Counted from the stretch's first letter, positions 47,032 to 56,137 are shown. The stretch: DNA of 64,000 nt from Methanobacterium bryantii (GCF_002287175.1 NZ_LMVM01000012.1:62001-126000), one strand, 5' to 3'. The notes: generated from the sequence alone by a model not told the origin. Numbers and translations: made by a program.

Positions 47032-48153
47032 TTAAAATCCTAATGTCGCCTGATAAGATTTATTTAGTTTTATAAAAGGTTCAGCACGTTTTACAGCCAC
47101 GCCCAGCTCTTGAAGCTCTTCTAGTTTTTCAAAACGTTTGCCCCGTTTTCTTAAAGTTATAATTCTTTTTGCAGATATTTTACCTATCCCTGGAACTCGT
47201 ATAAGTTCATCATATGATGCTTCATTGATTTCAGTTGGGAATAAGTCCATGTTATTCAGGGCAAAGGAATATTTGGGGTCTATTTGCGTATCTATGTTTC
47301 CATTTTCATCGAATACCAGTTCATCTAAGTCGAACCCATATGAGTTTAATAAAAAATCAGCCTGGTAAAGCCTTGAAGTCCTTTTTGGATGAGGTATATC
47401 GTGTTTTTCAAGTGGAGTATCTTCAAGTGGGCTAAAAGCACTGAAATAACTTCTTTTAAGTTCTAATTTGTCGTACAAATTTTTGGTCATGCCTAAAATT
47501 TCTTCATCATTTTCGTCTGTAGCCCCAATGATAAACTGTGTGGTCTGCCCTGACGGTGCCATAGCAGGGTCCCTTTTTGCTAATTTGCTGATCCATTTCA
47601 TCCGCCTTAAAATATCTATGTTGTAATTTTTGGTGCTTGTAAGTTCTTCAAATCCATCAGGAGTTGCAGCTTCCATATTTATGCTTACCCTGTCTGCCAG
47701 GTGCATGGCACTTTTAATTAAATCATAAGATGTCCCTGGAAGGATTTTAAGGTGTATATATCCGTCATACCCGTAATCTCTAAGTATCCTTGCAACTTCA
47801 ACTTCCTTTTCCATGGAAGTGTTTATGTCTCCAGAAATTCCAGAGCTTAAGAATAAGCCTTCCACGTATCTTCTGTTGAAGTAATTTAAAAACAGGTTTG
47901 AAAGTTCCTGGGGTGTATATTCAAAACGTTCGCATTTCCTGCCGCTGCGGTTCACGCAGTATTTACAGTCATTTGAACATTTATTAGTCATTAGTACTTT
48001 AAATAAAGGTATGCAGCGCCCATCAGGTGCAGTACTGTTGTATACCCCCAGCATTTTGCCTGATGCATAAGTTTCGAAATTGGGGTCTGCATAATTACAC
48101 AGATCGTACTTTGCTGATTCTCCAAGAACTTTGAGTTTTTGCAGTGAATTCAT
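47032..48153 (-). CDS. Radical SAM protein with C-terminal HhH, putative DNA modification/repair
   Basis: The radical SAM cluster cysteines are in TNKCSNDCKYCVNRSGRKC near residue 53 (CX3CX2C). A TIM-barrel-like core follows, and the C-terminus carries a helix-hairpin-helix (LIRVPGIGKISAKRIITLRKRGK near 315), implying nucleic-acid binding. This matches the TIGR03916 group of putative DNA modification/repair radical SAM proteins, whose substrate is unknown. Its usual partner (TIGR03915) is not in the window. 373 aa; the ATG at 48153 has no clear ribosome site (possibly leaderless). Confidence 0.85.
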   Translation of the reverse strand: MNSLQKLKVLGESAKYDLCNYADPNFETYASGKMLGVYNSTAPDGRCIPLFKVLMTNKCSNDCKYCVNRSGRKCERFEYTPQELSNLFLNYFNRRYVEGLFLSSGISGDINTSMEKEVEVARILRDYGYDGYIHLKILPGTSYDLIKSAMHLADRVSINMEAATPDGFEELTSTKNYNIDILRRMKWISKLAKRDPAMAPSGQTTQFIIGATDENDEEILGMTKNLYDKLELKRSYFSAFSPLEDTPLEKHDIPHPKRTSRLYQADFLLNSYGFDLDELVFDENGNIDTQIDPKYSFALNNMDLFPTEINEASYDELIRVPGIGKISAKRIITLRKRGKRFEKLEELQELGVAVKRAEPFIKLNKSYQATLGF

Positions 48154-48913
48154 TATATTTTATTATATCAAAAATAGTATTATAATTTGTTCTAGAGCAA
48201 TGGACAAGTATTCGTTTGGTATCACTATTTCTATAATAATCTAAATTTTAATTTAAAATGTATTTTAAAATCATTTTTATCATAATATTTTAAGTATATA
48301 GCTTTTATTTTCAAATTATATAAAAAAAACCATATAATTTAGTTACATAAAATTTATTACGTATCCTATTGCATTAAATATTATTTTAATAATTTAAATA
48401 ACAAAATAAGATATTTATACGCGTTTAAATGAAATTTTAAATATTTTTATTGAATTTATAGTTATAAAACTCAACTTAAATTATTTAAAAAATTAATCTT
48501 GTAAAAACTTAGTTTTATTTTCTGAATGTATGAAAGCACTTGTCAATTATTTTTTTAAAAGGTTAAAATTAGTTATTAGTATATAAATTACTTTTTTTGG
48601 AAGATAGTGCTGAAAAATGAGTGACGTAGTCTAAATTAGATTGGTTGTACTGCTGAACATTCTTTTAGAAGAAAATATCTTCAAGAGGAAAACATCTAAT
48701 ACTTAAGTTTTTATAAAATAGGCTCCTTTGGAAGCTATTATACTAAAAATAAGAACCTCTAACATGAATTTCTATTTCTAAAATATAATTCCTTTTAATT
48801 CAGTTTTAAATTAAAAAATAGGCTGTAAATGGGCCTTTTTTTGGATTTTAAACCACAATATTTAAATGTAATAATAAATACAATATCTGTATTACAAAGT
48901 GACTGTTTATAAA
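48154..48913. other. Long AT-rich gene-free region
   Basis: About 750 bases with only very short frames. TTTAAATGTAATAATAAATAC near 48860 and its surroundings probably hold the promoter of the following gene. No repeat of the window's families and no strong hairpin was seen. Confidence 0.5.
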
Positions 48914-49357
48914 ATGTGCGTGGAGGAGATATGTATTACGCCGAAACAATGGTTTTTACCGATAGTGGTAATTGGTGTTGCCATAGTCGGGTTGTTTTCT
49001 GGAGTTTTAAATGATCAAAGCGCAAACTATTCAACTGAATCCAAAGTTGTGCAGTCCCCATCTCAACCAGATAATGGCCAGGTAGCTTCTGAGCCAAAAG
49101 CCAAAGCTAAAGTTAGAAAAGATGTACTGGTAGTAACTGCCAGGTGTTCATGCAGCTGTTATCGTGATTATAAATTACACGACCCCTCATGGATAAATTA
49201 CTGTCCGGTATGTCATCGACACGGTACCCTTATATTTGAAAAAACAAGCGACTGCCCAGAAGGAATGATACGTTGTACCTGTTGTGACGCTGATTTCTGT
49301 GCAGTACATGGTAAAGAACATGTTTACAGGCATCCTACATATTTGGTGCCCGCTTAA
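48914..49357 (+). CDS. Membrane-anchored cysteine-rich zinc-binding protein
   Basis: A 147-residue protein of unrecognised family. One helix (FLPIVVIGVAIVGLFSGVL, about 13-31) is followed by a Ser/Gln/Lys-rich linker and a C-terminal Cys/His-rich domain: CSCSCY, CPVCHRHG, CPEG..CTCCDADFCAVHGKEHVYRH. This suggests two zinc sites. The frame also opens at a GTG at 48899. The strongest ribosome-like GGAGGAG sits inside the frame at about 48922 and is not followed by an in-frame ATG, so the start is uncertain. Function unknown; an envelope role is likely from topology. Confidence 0.6.
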   Translation: MCVEEICITPKQWFLPIVVIGVAIVGLFSGVLNDQSANYSTESKVVQSPSQPDNGQVASEPKAKAKVRKDVLVVTARCSCSCYRDYKLHDPSWINYCPVCHRHGTLIFEKTSDCPEGMIRCTCCDADFCAVHGKEHVYRHPTYLVPA

Positions 49358-49449
49358 TCACATGGTTAAGTGTGAAACTTCATTTTTTTAATTTTAAACT
49401 ATTTATTATTATTTTATGGCTATTTTTCCAAATGTATAAATAATAAAAC

Positions 49450-49471
49450 ATCACCATCTTGAGATGGTGAT
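49450..49471 (+). promoter_or_regulatory. Perfect hairpin covering the lemA ribosome-binding site
   Basis: ATCACCATCT and AGATGGTGAT form a 10-bp perfect inverted repeat with a 2-base TG centre. Its 3' arm is the GGTGAT that serves as the lemA ribosome site (ATG at 49477). In RNA the stem would hide that site, so translation could be controlled by melting or a competing fold. Confidence 0.6.
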
Positions 49472-49476
49472 TGAAG

Positions 49477-50037
49477 ATGTTAACCTACATAATTATAGGA
49501 ATAATTATACTTATTGTGGTTATTTTTGCGATTTGGATAGTTGCTATGTACAATAACCTTGTTGGATTGCGTAACAGGGTTAAAAATGCATGGTCCCAAA
49601 TAGATGTTCAGCTAAACAGAAGGGCTGACCTGATACCTAATCTGGTAGAAACAGTTAAAGGATACGCTAAACACGAAAAAGGTGTATTTGAAGAGGTTAC
49701 TAAGGCAAGATCTGGCCTTATGAATGCTCAAACAGTTCAAGAAAGCGCAGAAGCAAATAACATGTTAACTGGTGCTTTGAAAAGCCTTTTTGCGGTAGCA
49801 GAAAATTATCCGGATTTAAAAGCAAATCAAAATTTCAGGGACTTACAAAGTCAGCTGGCAGAAACTGAAGATAAAATAGCCTATTCTAGGCAGTTTTACA
49901 ACGATACTGTGCTCATGTACAACAACAAGATCCAGATGTTTCCAAGCAACTTAATAGCACGCCAGTTTAACTTCACCGAGTCAGAATTCTTTGAAGTGGA
50001 AGAATCAGCTCGTTCAGTTCCAAAAGTGGAATTTTAA
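49477..50037 (+). CDS. LemA family protein
   Basis: LemA-type envelope protein. An N-terminal helix (LTYIIIGIIILIVVIFAIWIVAMY) anchors a mostly alpha-helical domain: NLVGLRNRVKNAWSQIDVQLNRRADLIPNLVETVKGYAKHEK is the diagnostic block near 25, and YNNKIQMFPSNLIARQFNF near 148 is typical. Chosen start ATG 49477 after GGTGAT; a TTG two codons earlier is possible. About 186 aa. LemA is often next to DUF2207 proteins, as here; function unknown. Confidence 0.93.
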   Translation: MLTYIIIGIIILIVVIFAIWIVAMYNNLVGLRNRVKNAWSQIDVQLNRRADLIPNLVETVKGYAKHEKGVFEEVTKARSGLMNAQTVQESAEANNMLTGALKSLFAVAENYPDLKANQNFRDLQSQLAETEDKIAYSRQFYNDTVLMYNNKIQMFPSNLIARQFNFTESEFFEVEESARSVPKVEF

Positions 50038-50042
50038 TGTTG

Positions 50043-50113
50043 AAGGAAACTAAAGCTACGAAAAACGAAGTTTTTCGTGCATTCGAAATTCCACGAATTT
50101 CGAAAGTTTCCTT
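50043..50113. repeat. Hairpin array E: three-way-junction palindrome
   Basis: AAGGAAACT (50043-50051) and AGTTTCCTT (50105-50113) are perfect 9-bp arms. Between them lie AAA and two full hairpins: ACGAAAAAC-GAA-GTTTTTCGT (50058-50078) and TTCGAAATTC-CAC-GAATTTCGAA (50082-50104). The arrangement arm-AAA-hairpin-hairpin-arm matches array B at 19.8 kb with unrelated arm sequence. It sits between lemA and the DUF2207 gene. Confidence 0.85.
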
Positions 50114-50145
50114 AATTACAAAAATAAAATTTTTGGAGTGATTTA

Positions 50146-51954
50146 ATGGATAAAAAACATTTTATCTCCTTTACTTTACTATTTTTACTTACAGTCTCAG
50201 TATTTTCAACTGCAGCATTTGCAAAGGATTATTCTATACCCTCTATGGATATGGATCTCTTTCCACAGAGCGACGGGACGCTGCATGTTAAAGAAGTCAT
50301 TCATTACTCGTTTACAGGGACTTACAACGGGATATATAGGGATATACCGATAAGCGGTAACCAGCAGCTGAAAAATATAAAAGTATCAGCACAAGGAGCT
50401 TATGTGGAACCTACAGTAAGTTATTCGGGAGGAATGGAACGGATAAAGATATATTTATACTCAAACTCTCAAAAAACAACTCCAATAACTGATAAAGATG
50501 TTACAGTTACCATTGAATATGACTTTTTACATGGAATTAAGTTCTACAATGATATGGCTGAACTCCAGTATAAATTAGTGGGTACTCAGTGGGACAAAGA
50601 TATTGGGGCAGTTAACGCAAATATACACCTTAAATCAAGTAATGGTGTACAATACTGGTTAAATCCTCCTTATTTGGCTGAAAATTCCAGCTGGAGCGGA
50701 AACACTTTAAATGTAGTGGGTAAAACTGTTCCTTCAGGAGATTTCTTTGAACTCAGGATGGTCATACCTAAAAGTCAATTTGCAGCAAACCCCACAAATG
50801 GAGTTATAATAAACCAGGACGGCTTGAGTCAAATTGAAAAGATTCAAAATGATTATCAAAACGAATTAAACTTTAAATCAACTCTTTATGCAGTACTGGC
50901 AGTTATATTCTTACTCGCATGTTTCATACCTCTGCTTATTTACTTCCGCTATGGAAGGGAGCCAAAAATCAACTACCAGGCAGAATATGAACGGGATGTG
51001 CCAACTGATGATTTACCTGCTGTAGTAAATGCTATATCTGGTAAAGGGTTAGGCAAAAAAGTAGGCGAACCTGACATGGATGGGTTTAGAGCTACTATAA
51101 TGGACCTTATAGACCGTAAATACCTTTTAATTGAGGATGTTCCAAAAACACTTGATAAGGATAAGGATAAATCTATTTCAATTAGAGTCAACGAAAACAA
51201 AAATCTGGACGAACTCACAAACTTTGAATATGATGTCATCACCATCCTGAAAAAGTTTGAAGATGACGGTGTCATTAATTTAGATAACCTTAAAAATGAT
51301 TTAAAGGATCGAGAAATGGCACAGTCATTCAAAGAATCATACGGTATATGGGAAAGTGATTTAAAAAGCGAATTTTTAAACGATGGAATCATGGACCAGA
51401 TATTCCTGAAGAAAGGAGACACATACCTCAAGATTTTTGGAGTAATTGGTTTAGTTGCTGCAGCAGCTACATTCTTTTTCACAATATCTGACCCTCTGCC
51501 AGCATCGGGATATGCATTATTCGCGTCATTTGTTCTGGGCATTGTGGCCATTATATCGCTCATCATGCCTCAAAAAGTTGCAGGGCAGTGGACCACCCAT
51601 GGTGAAGAGTTCGATGCTAAATGGCATAATTTCAAGAAATATATCCAGGACTTCAGCCTCATAAAGGAATACCCGCCTGAATCTGTTAAGGTATGGAACA
51701 AGTATCTGGTATATGCAACCGCGCTTGGGGTGGCAGATCAAGTCAGGAAGACCATGGAAATGAGCCTTCCAAATGACCAGCTGGCCCAGAGCGATATATT
51801 CCTGTTCCACTACTATGGGGGATACTGGCTACTTTCATCGAGTTTAGATACTGGTATGAACACTGCAGCAGCTGCAAGCTCCGGTGGGAACGACTTTGGT
51901 GGAGTCGGCGGTGTCGGCGGTGGATTTGGAGGAGGTGGAGGAGGAGCATTTTAA
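50146..51954 (+). CDS. DUF2207 membrane protein
   Basis: A 602-residue envelope protein. Signal peptide about 1-27, then the DUF2207 extracellular domain (YSIPSMDMDLFPQSDGTLHVKEVIHYSF onward, near 29-230). A helix near 245-266 (TLYAVLAVIFLLACFIPLLIYF) leads to a cytosolic part, two more helices near 430-475, and a Gly-rich tail GGVGGVGGGFGGGGGG. GGAGTGAT precedes the ATG. It follows lemA, a pairing common in bacteria and archaea. Role unknown. Confidence 0.9.
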   Translation: MDKKHFISFTLLFLLTVSVFSTAAFAKDYSIPSMDMDLFPQSDGTLHVKEVIHYSFTGTYNGIYRDIPISGNQQLKNIKVSAQGAYVEPTVSYSGGMERIKIYLYSNSQKTTPITDKDVTVTIEYDFLHGIKFYNDMAELQYKLVGTQWDKDIGAVNANIHLKSSNGVQYWLNPPYLAENSSWSGNTLNVVGKTVPSGDFFELRMVIPKSQFAANPTNGVIINQDGLSQIEKIQNDYQNELNFKSTLYAVLAVIFLLACFIPLLIYFRYGREPKINYQAEYERDVPTDDLPAVVNAISGKGLGKKVGEPDMDGFRATIMDLIDRKYLLIEDVPKTLDKDKDKSISIRVNENKNLDELTNFEYDVITILKKFEDDGVINLDNLKNDLKDREMAQSFKESYGIWESDLKSEFLNDGIMDQIFLKKGDTYLKIFGVIGLVAAAATFFFTISDPLPASGYALFASFVLGIVAIISLIMPQKVAGQWTTHGEEFDAKWHNFKKYIQDFSLIKEYPPESVKVWNKYLVYATALGVADQVRKTMEMSLPNDQLAQSDIFLFHYYGGYWLLSSSLDTGMNTAAAASSGGNDFGGVGGVGGGFGGGGGGAF

Positions 51955-52091
51955 GCTCTTCTTTCATTTTATCGAATTTTTAAACCTATTTTATATCTTT
52001 TTTTAGCGGGTAAATTTGAATTTGATCAATTCATAACTTCACTACTTTTTCAAACTAAATTTTTAAATAACACATCACCTTATTACATTAT

Positions 52092-53438
52092 ATGAGAATA
52101 GTCTTAGCAGGAACAGGAAGTGCAGTAGGGAAAACAACCATTTCAACAGGCATAATGAAGGCATTGTCTGAAGAATACAGAGTCCAGCCGTTTAAAGCGG
52201 GTCCGGACTACATAGATACATCTTATCACACACTTGCAACTGGAAATAATTCACGGAATCTCGATTCATTTTTCATGTCCGACGGGCAAATACGTACCTC
52301 ATTTGAGCGGGGTTTAGATACATCAAGGGCCGATTTTGGTATAATTGAAGGTGTAAGGGGACTTTATGAAGGAATAAGCCCTATTGACGATGTCGGGAGT
52401 ACTGCATCCATTGCAAAAGCGCTTGATGCGCCGGTTATACTTATTTTAAACTCTCGAAGTCTTGTAAAAAGTGCAGCTGCAGTTGTAATTGGGTTTAAAA
52501 CACTTGATCCGACCATTAAAATTGAAGGGGTAATTTTAAACCAGGTAAAAAATAAAAATCACTACCTTAAAACCAAAGAAGCGGTTGAAACACTGGCGGG
52601 TGTAGATGTAATTGGCGGAATACAAAGGAATGACGATATTAAAGTTGAACAGAGACATCTTGGGCTTGTACCTGCAGTAGAACGTGAAAATTTATTGAGT
52701 TATATTGATAAATGGGGGGAAATTATCAAGGAAAATATAGATATGGATGCCCTCATTTCTACAATGAAAAATGCTGAAAAGCTGCCTGAAGGAAGGGAGA
52801 ACACATGGCAGGAAGGAAACAGGAAAAAGGTTAAAATTGGAGTTGCCATGGATGAAGTGTTCAACTTCTATTACACTGAAAACATAGAATCTCTGGAAGC
52901 TAACAATGCAAAAGTAGTTCCATTTAGCCCATTTAAAGATGAAGAACTTCCTGATGTGGATGGAATTTACATCGGCGGCGGATACCCTGAAATTTTTGCA
53001 AGGGAACTTGAGCAGAACAAATCTATGAGAAGGTCTGTCCTTAAATTCCATAAGGATGGGAATCCCATTTATGCTGAATGCGGGGGGCTTATGTACCTTA
53101 CAAACTCTATAAACGGCAAAAAAATGTGTGAAATTTTCAATTATGATTCTGTAATGACTAAAAAAGTTCAGGGTTTAAGTTATGTGATTTCTGAAGCTAA
53201 AAAAGATAATATAATTACAAAAAAAGGCGACATCTTCAGGGGGCATGAGTTCCACTACTCAAAAGTCATGGTAAACGGTAAACCTGACTATGCATTTAAA
53301 ATACTCAGGGGAAAAGGCATAGAAAATTCACTGGACGGGCTCATGAGTAAAAACACAGTTGCAAGCTATGTACATACACATGTTGCAGCGTGCCCTCAGT
53401 TCGCCTCTAACTTTACCAGAAGTGCTGGAGATAACTAA
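52092..53438 (+). CDS. Cobyrinate / Ni-sirohydrochlorin a,c-diamide synthase (CbiA/CfbB family)
   Basis: Glutamine-dependent amidotransferase. It could amidate cobyrinic acid (corrinoids) or Ni-sirohydrochlorin (coenzyme F430); methanogens have both uses and sequence alone does not separate them. The P-loop GTGSAVGKTTISTGIM is near residue 8, FKAGPDYIDTSYH near 38, and the class I glutaminase site CGGLMYLTNSI with the nucleophile Cys near 330. His of the triad is in VHTHVAACPQFA near the C-terminus. 448 aa. The ATG lacks a good ribosome site. Confidence 0.85.
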   Translation: MRIVLAGTGSAVGKTTISTGIMKALSEEYRVQPFKAGPDYIDTSYHTLATGNNSRNLDSFFMSDGQIRTSFERGLDTSRADFGIIEGVRGLYEGISPIDDVGSTASIAKALDAPVILILNSRSLVKSAAAVVIGFKTLDPTIKIEGVILNQVKNKNHYLKTKEAVETLAGVDVIGGIQRNDDIKVEQRHLGLVPAVERENLLSYIDKWGEIIKENIDMDALISTMKNAEKLPEGRENTWQEGNRKKVKIGVAMDEVFNFYYTENIESLEANNAKVVPFSPFKDEELPDVDGIYIGGGYPEIFARELEQNKSMRRSVLKFHKDGNPIYAECGGLMYLTNSINGKKMCEIFNYDSVMTKKVQGLSYVISEAKKDNIITKKGDIFRGHEFHYSKVMVNGKPDYAFKILRGKGIENSLDGLMSKNTVASYVHTHVAACPQFASNFTRSAGDN

Positions 53439-53535
53439 GGTTCGCGAAACTTTTTATAGAATGCAGATAAAGAAACTGTATAATTTAATAAAAATTATCA
53501 TTTAATTAAACTTAAAAAATTAGCATGGAAAAATT

Positions 53536-54693
53536 ATGAAAGTTAAAAACGTCGATATATTTTCACCATATATCATGGTAGCGGTAATAATTTTATATGT
53601 ATCACTTGCACTCGTTGCATATCAGTATCACTTAAGAGGTTTAGATTTTGTATCGGGTGAAACGCTGTTTGCAGTATTTTTTGGAACGTTGTTTTTTATT
53701 ATAGGTGCTCTTACCCCTAAAATTATTGGTAAATTCAATTTAATACCTAAATTGGATATGAATAGTATTTCAAAGGATAAACTTAAGAGTAAACTGCAGA
53801 GTTCTAAGCTTAATTATCTTTTATCTGAAAAAGTTGTACTTGCAGTTGTTTTAGTTGCATTATTCCTGGAACTTCTAAATACTTATTTATTAGGAGGTAT
53901 TCCTCTTTTTAGTGGTTATTTAAAGGCGAAAGCAACTACAGATCTATGGAGAGTTTCATATCTCCTGTTTTTACCTGCAATAAATATATTAATTGCAAAA
54001 TATCCTAAGAAATGGTATTATTTATTGGCTTTAATAGGATTAGTGCTGTTTGTGGCTACGGGTTACAGGACCACCACAATGGTTATATTAATCAGCCTGT
54101 TTATAACTCTTTATTATGTAAAAGGGCTGAAATTTAAACATTTTTTAATATTTGTAGCGATTGCAGCAGTTATCGGGATTGCAGTGGGATATATAGCAGT
54201 CAAATCTATTGAATGGCAGCAGTGGACCCTAAATCCTATTCAATTAGTTTTTTATAGGGCAGGATTTACCATGATGGTCTTTGATAAAATCGTTCACATG
54301 GCAGGAGCTACACATGGGGCACTGTTTTATAACACATTCACACCAGGCCATCCAAGATATATAGTGGGAGATGTAGTTCTTGGATATCACAAAATGATCA
54401 CTCCAACTATATTTGGTGCTGCAATGCTTGATTTCGGCTATATTGCCCTTGCCATACAGATGTTTGTGTTAGGATTGGTTTTAAGATTAGTACATTCAGC
54501 TCAAAAATTAATGAACGGAACATTTACAGCAATTTATGCTACAATTCTGGCTTCTACTCTGATCTGGACGGAAACAGGACCTACTGATTTCCACGGATGG
54601 TTCTTTTACGCACTTGCAAGTATAGCCCTTGTGGTGCTCGCTAAAACTGTATGGGAAATTTCAAAAAAGGGTTCAAAACCTGAAAATATTTAA
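53536..54693 (+). CDS. Oligosaccharide repeat-unit polymerase-like membrane protein
   Basis: A 385-residue protein with about ten membrane helices. The large hydrophilic segment near 190-270 between helices (SIEWQQWTLNPIQLVFYRAGFTMM ... FYNTFTPGHPRYIVGD) and the GYRTTTMVILISLF block near 175 resemble O-antigen/oligosaccharide polymerases. No sugar-nucleotide or glycosyltransferase gene is adjacent. The call is from topology and short motifs, so moderate. Confidence 0.65.
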   Translation: MKVKNVDIFSPYIMVAVIILYVSLALVAYQYHLRGLDFVSGETLFAVFFGTLFFIIGALTPKIIGKFNLIPKLDMNSISKDKLKSKLQSSKLNYLLSEKVVLAVVLVALFLELLNTYLLGGIPLFSGYLKAKATTDLWRVSYLLFLPAINILIAKYPKKWYYLLALIGLVLFVATGYRTTTMVILISLFITLYYVKGLKFKHFLIFVAIAAVIGIAVGYIAVKSIEWQQWTLNPIQLVFYRAGFTMMVFDKIVHMAGATHGALFYNTFTPGHPRYIVGDVVLGYHKMITPTIFGAAMLDFGYIALAIQMFVLGLVLRLVHSAQKLMNGTFTAIYATILASTLIWTETGPTDFHGWFFYALASIALVVLAKTVWEISKKGSKPENI

Positions 54694-54794
54694 TTATTTT
54701 TTTTTATTTCATTAAATTAGTACTATACAAATCTTGTTCTATTTATGCTGTATTACTGCCCACTTAAAGCAAAATTAGAAGGGTAATACTACGT

Positions 54795-54814
54795 TAAAAT
54801 AGTTAATATTATAT
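54795..54814. repeat. Dispersed 20-bp repeat, copy 2
   Basis: Identical to the blocks at 23420 and 59065 (begins TAAAATAGTTAA). Here it follows the polymerase-like gene by 100 bases and precedes the large hairpin array. TATATGATGGAGTTTATTAATTAAAG follows, distantly resembling the DNA after copy 3. Confidence 0.6.
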
Positions 54815-54898
54815 ATGATGGAGTTTATTAATTAAAGTAGGGAAAATTATAGGATCGGAGGCGGTTCTTTTAATTTTTTAAAATAAGGCTTGGCAAAT

Positions 54899-55676
54899 AA
54901 CTTTGGAGTTCATTGTAATTCCAAAGTTTCCCAAAAACCTTTTTGGTTTTTTGGACCCCCAAACACGCAGTGTTTGAGGCCGGTGAATCCCTCAAAAATC
55001 AGAGATTTTTTGGGGCATGTAAAAAATTTTCAATTTTTTACGGTTGCAAAACCTTTGGTTTTGCAAACATCAAAAACGAAGCTTTCAAAAAATCCTTGGA
55101 TTTTTTGATGTTTGCGAAATGAAATTTCGCAACTGTGAAAATCGTAGATTTTCACATGCCTCAAAACCTTCGGTTTTGAGAGTTTTTGATAGCTATCGAT
55201 TCTCGGCATTCGAAATTTTTATTTCGATGCACCGAGCACTGTCAAAATTTTCAATTTTGACGTTGAAGGAAATCTTCGATTTCCTGAACCGCAAATCGAA
55301 GATTTGCAGGCCCCAAAATCATAGATTTTGAGGGCTTCGTGTTCGACGGCCGCAGAAATCCTCAAAAATCGAAATTTCGATTTTTGGGAGCCCTCAAACG
55401 CGAAGCATGCAAAAACTCCGTTTTTGCTTGTGCCAAAATCATAGATTTTGAGCAACGTTTGGGGCATCACAATCAAAGATTGTGATAGCCTACAAAAACT
55501 GTCAAAAATTCATAAATTTTTGACGCATCGAATCGGAGATTCGAATGCTTTGTTTTTGTGGCCGAGGAAACTATGTTTCCTCCGGTTAGAAAAATGTTGT
55601 AAAAATTTTCAATTTTTACACATTGAAAATCGAAGATTTTCAAATGCTTTGCATTTTTCTAAAATTCATAGAATTT
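54899..55676. repeat. Large hairpin array F (nested palindromes)
   Basis: About 780 bases with more than 20 inverted repeats, mostly 7-11 bp stems and 3-nt loops. Clear examples are CAAACAC-GCA (54960-54976), GCAAAACC-TTT (55046-55064), GTGAAAATC-GTA (55135-55155), CTCAAAACC-TTC (55160-55180), AGGAAATC-TTC (55267-55285), a 24-bp perfect palindrome at 55363-55386, ATCACAATC-AAA (55466-55486) and TTGAAAATC-GAA (55623-55643). Nested cases: arms 55492-55499/55552-55559, 55586-55596/55652-55662 and 55063-55071/55107-55115. Frames that read through it (96 aa or less) merely translate the palindromes. Confidence 0.88.
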
Positions 55677-55829
55677 CTGCAGGGGTTTTTTATTTTTTTT
55701 ACAAGATCTATCATATATTGTATATAATCCTTGATTAACTCATAAAAAATTCTAATAATACCTATTTTTGACGGTAAGTCTTTTGTAGCACCGAAAAGTA
55801 TGAATATGTATTGTATTCTACTAATAAAC

Positions 55830-55889
55830 AGGGGGCGAGATATTATCTCCAGTATTTTACTTCCAGATTTTTAGAAGTTTCGTCCCCCT
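55830..55889. ncRNA. Candidate structured RNA (GGGGGCGA stem)
   Basis: AGGGGGCGA (55830-55838) pairs with TCG-T-CCCCCT (55880-55889) around a 41-base AT-rich loop. Such a G-run/C-run stem is out of character for the surrounding AT-rich DNA. Either strand could be transcribed. It is unlike the 3-nt-loop hairpins next door. Confidence 0.4.
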
Positions 55890-55989
55890 ATCCCCTTTTG
55901 TTTAAGTTAAAAAGTTTTTAGCTGCAGCTAAAATAAATTTTAGATCAACCTAAAATAGTTTAGTTTATTTATTTTTAAATTAATTAGCA

Positions 55990-56137
55990 TATCCATGCCC
56001 ACATTTGCTTAAGTGCCTCATCACCATCTTCATAAGTTATAACCGTCCTGTTGTCTTGCTGTGATCTCTATTTGCCGTTTTTCGAATCTGGTTTTAAATT
56101 CATCTATCAAAAGAAGAACATCAAATAAGAAGGGGAC
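55990..56137 (-). pseudogene. Decayed copy of the histone-fold-like gene
   Basis: This stretch aligns base by base with the 3' part of the gene at 59236-59553: the shared blocks include TTAAGTGCCTC, TCATAAGTTA and TTTTAAATTCATCTAT. Its reading frame is broken by an internal deletion of about 20 bases (the KEIAVKDG region) and several substitutions, and the start is missing. It represents a duplicated and decayed gene 3 kb from its parent. Confidence 0.75.

Noticed and set aside
54899..55676. CRISPR array or integron attC cluster
   Set aside because: Units are inverted repeats of differing sequence without constant direct repeats or spacers of even length, and no integrase is present.
54890..55738. 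Open frames of 70-96 codons across the hairpin array
   Set aside because: They merely translate the palindromes, overlap on both strands, and show repeated KSKIF-like strings without a ribosome site.
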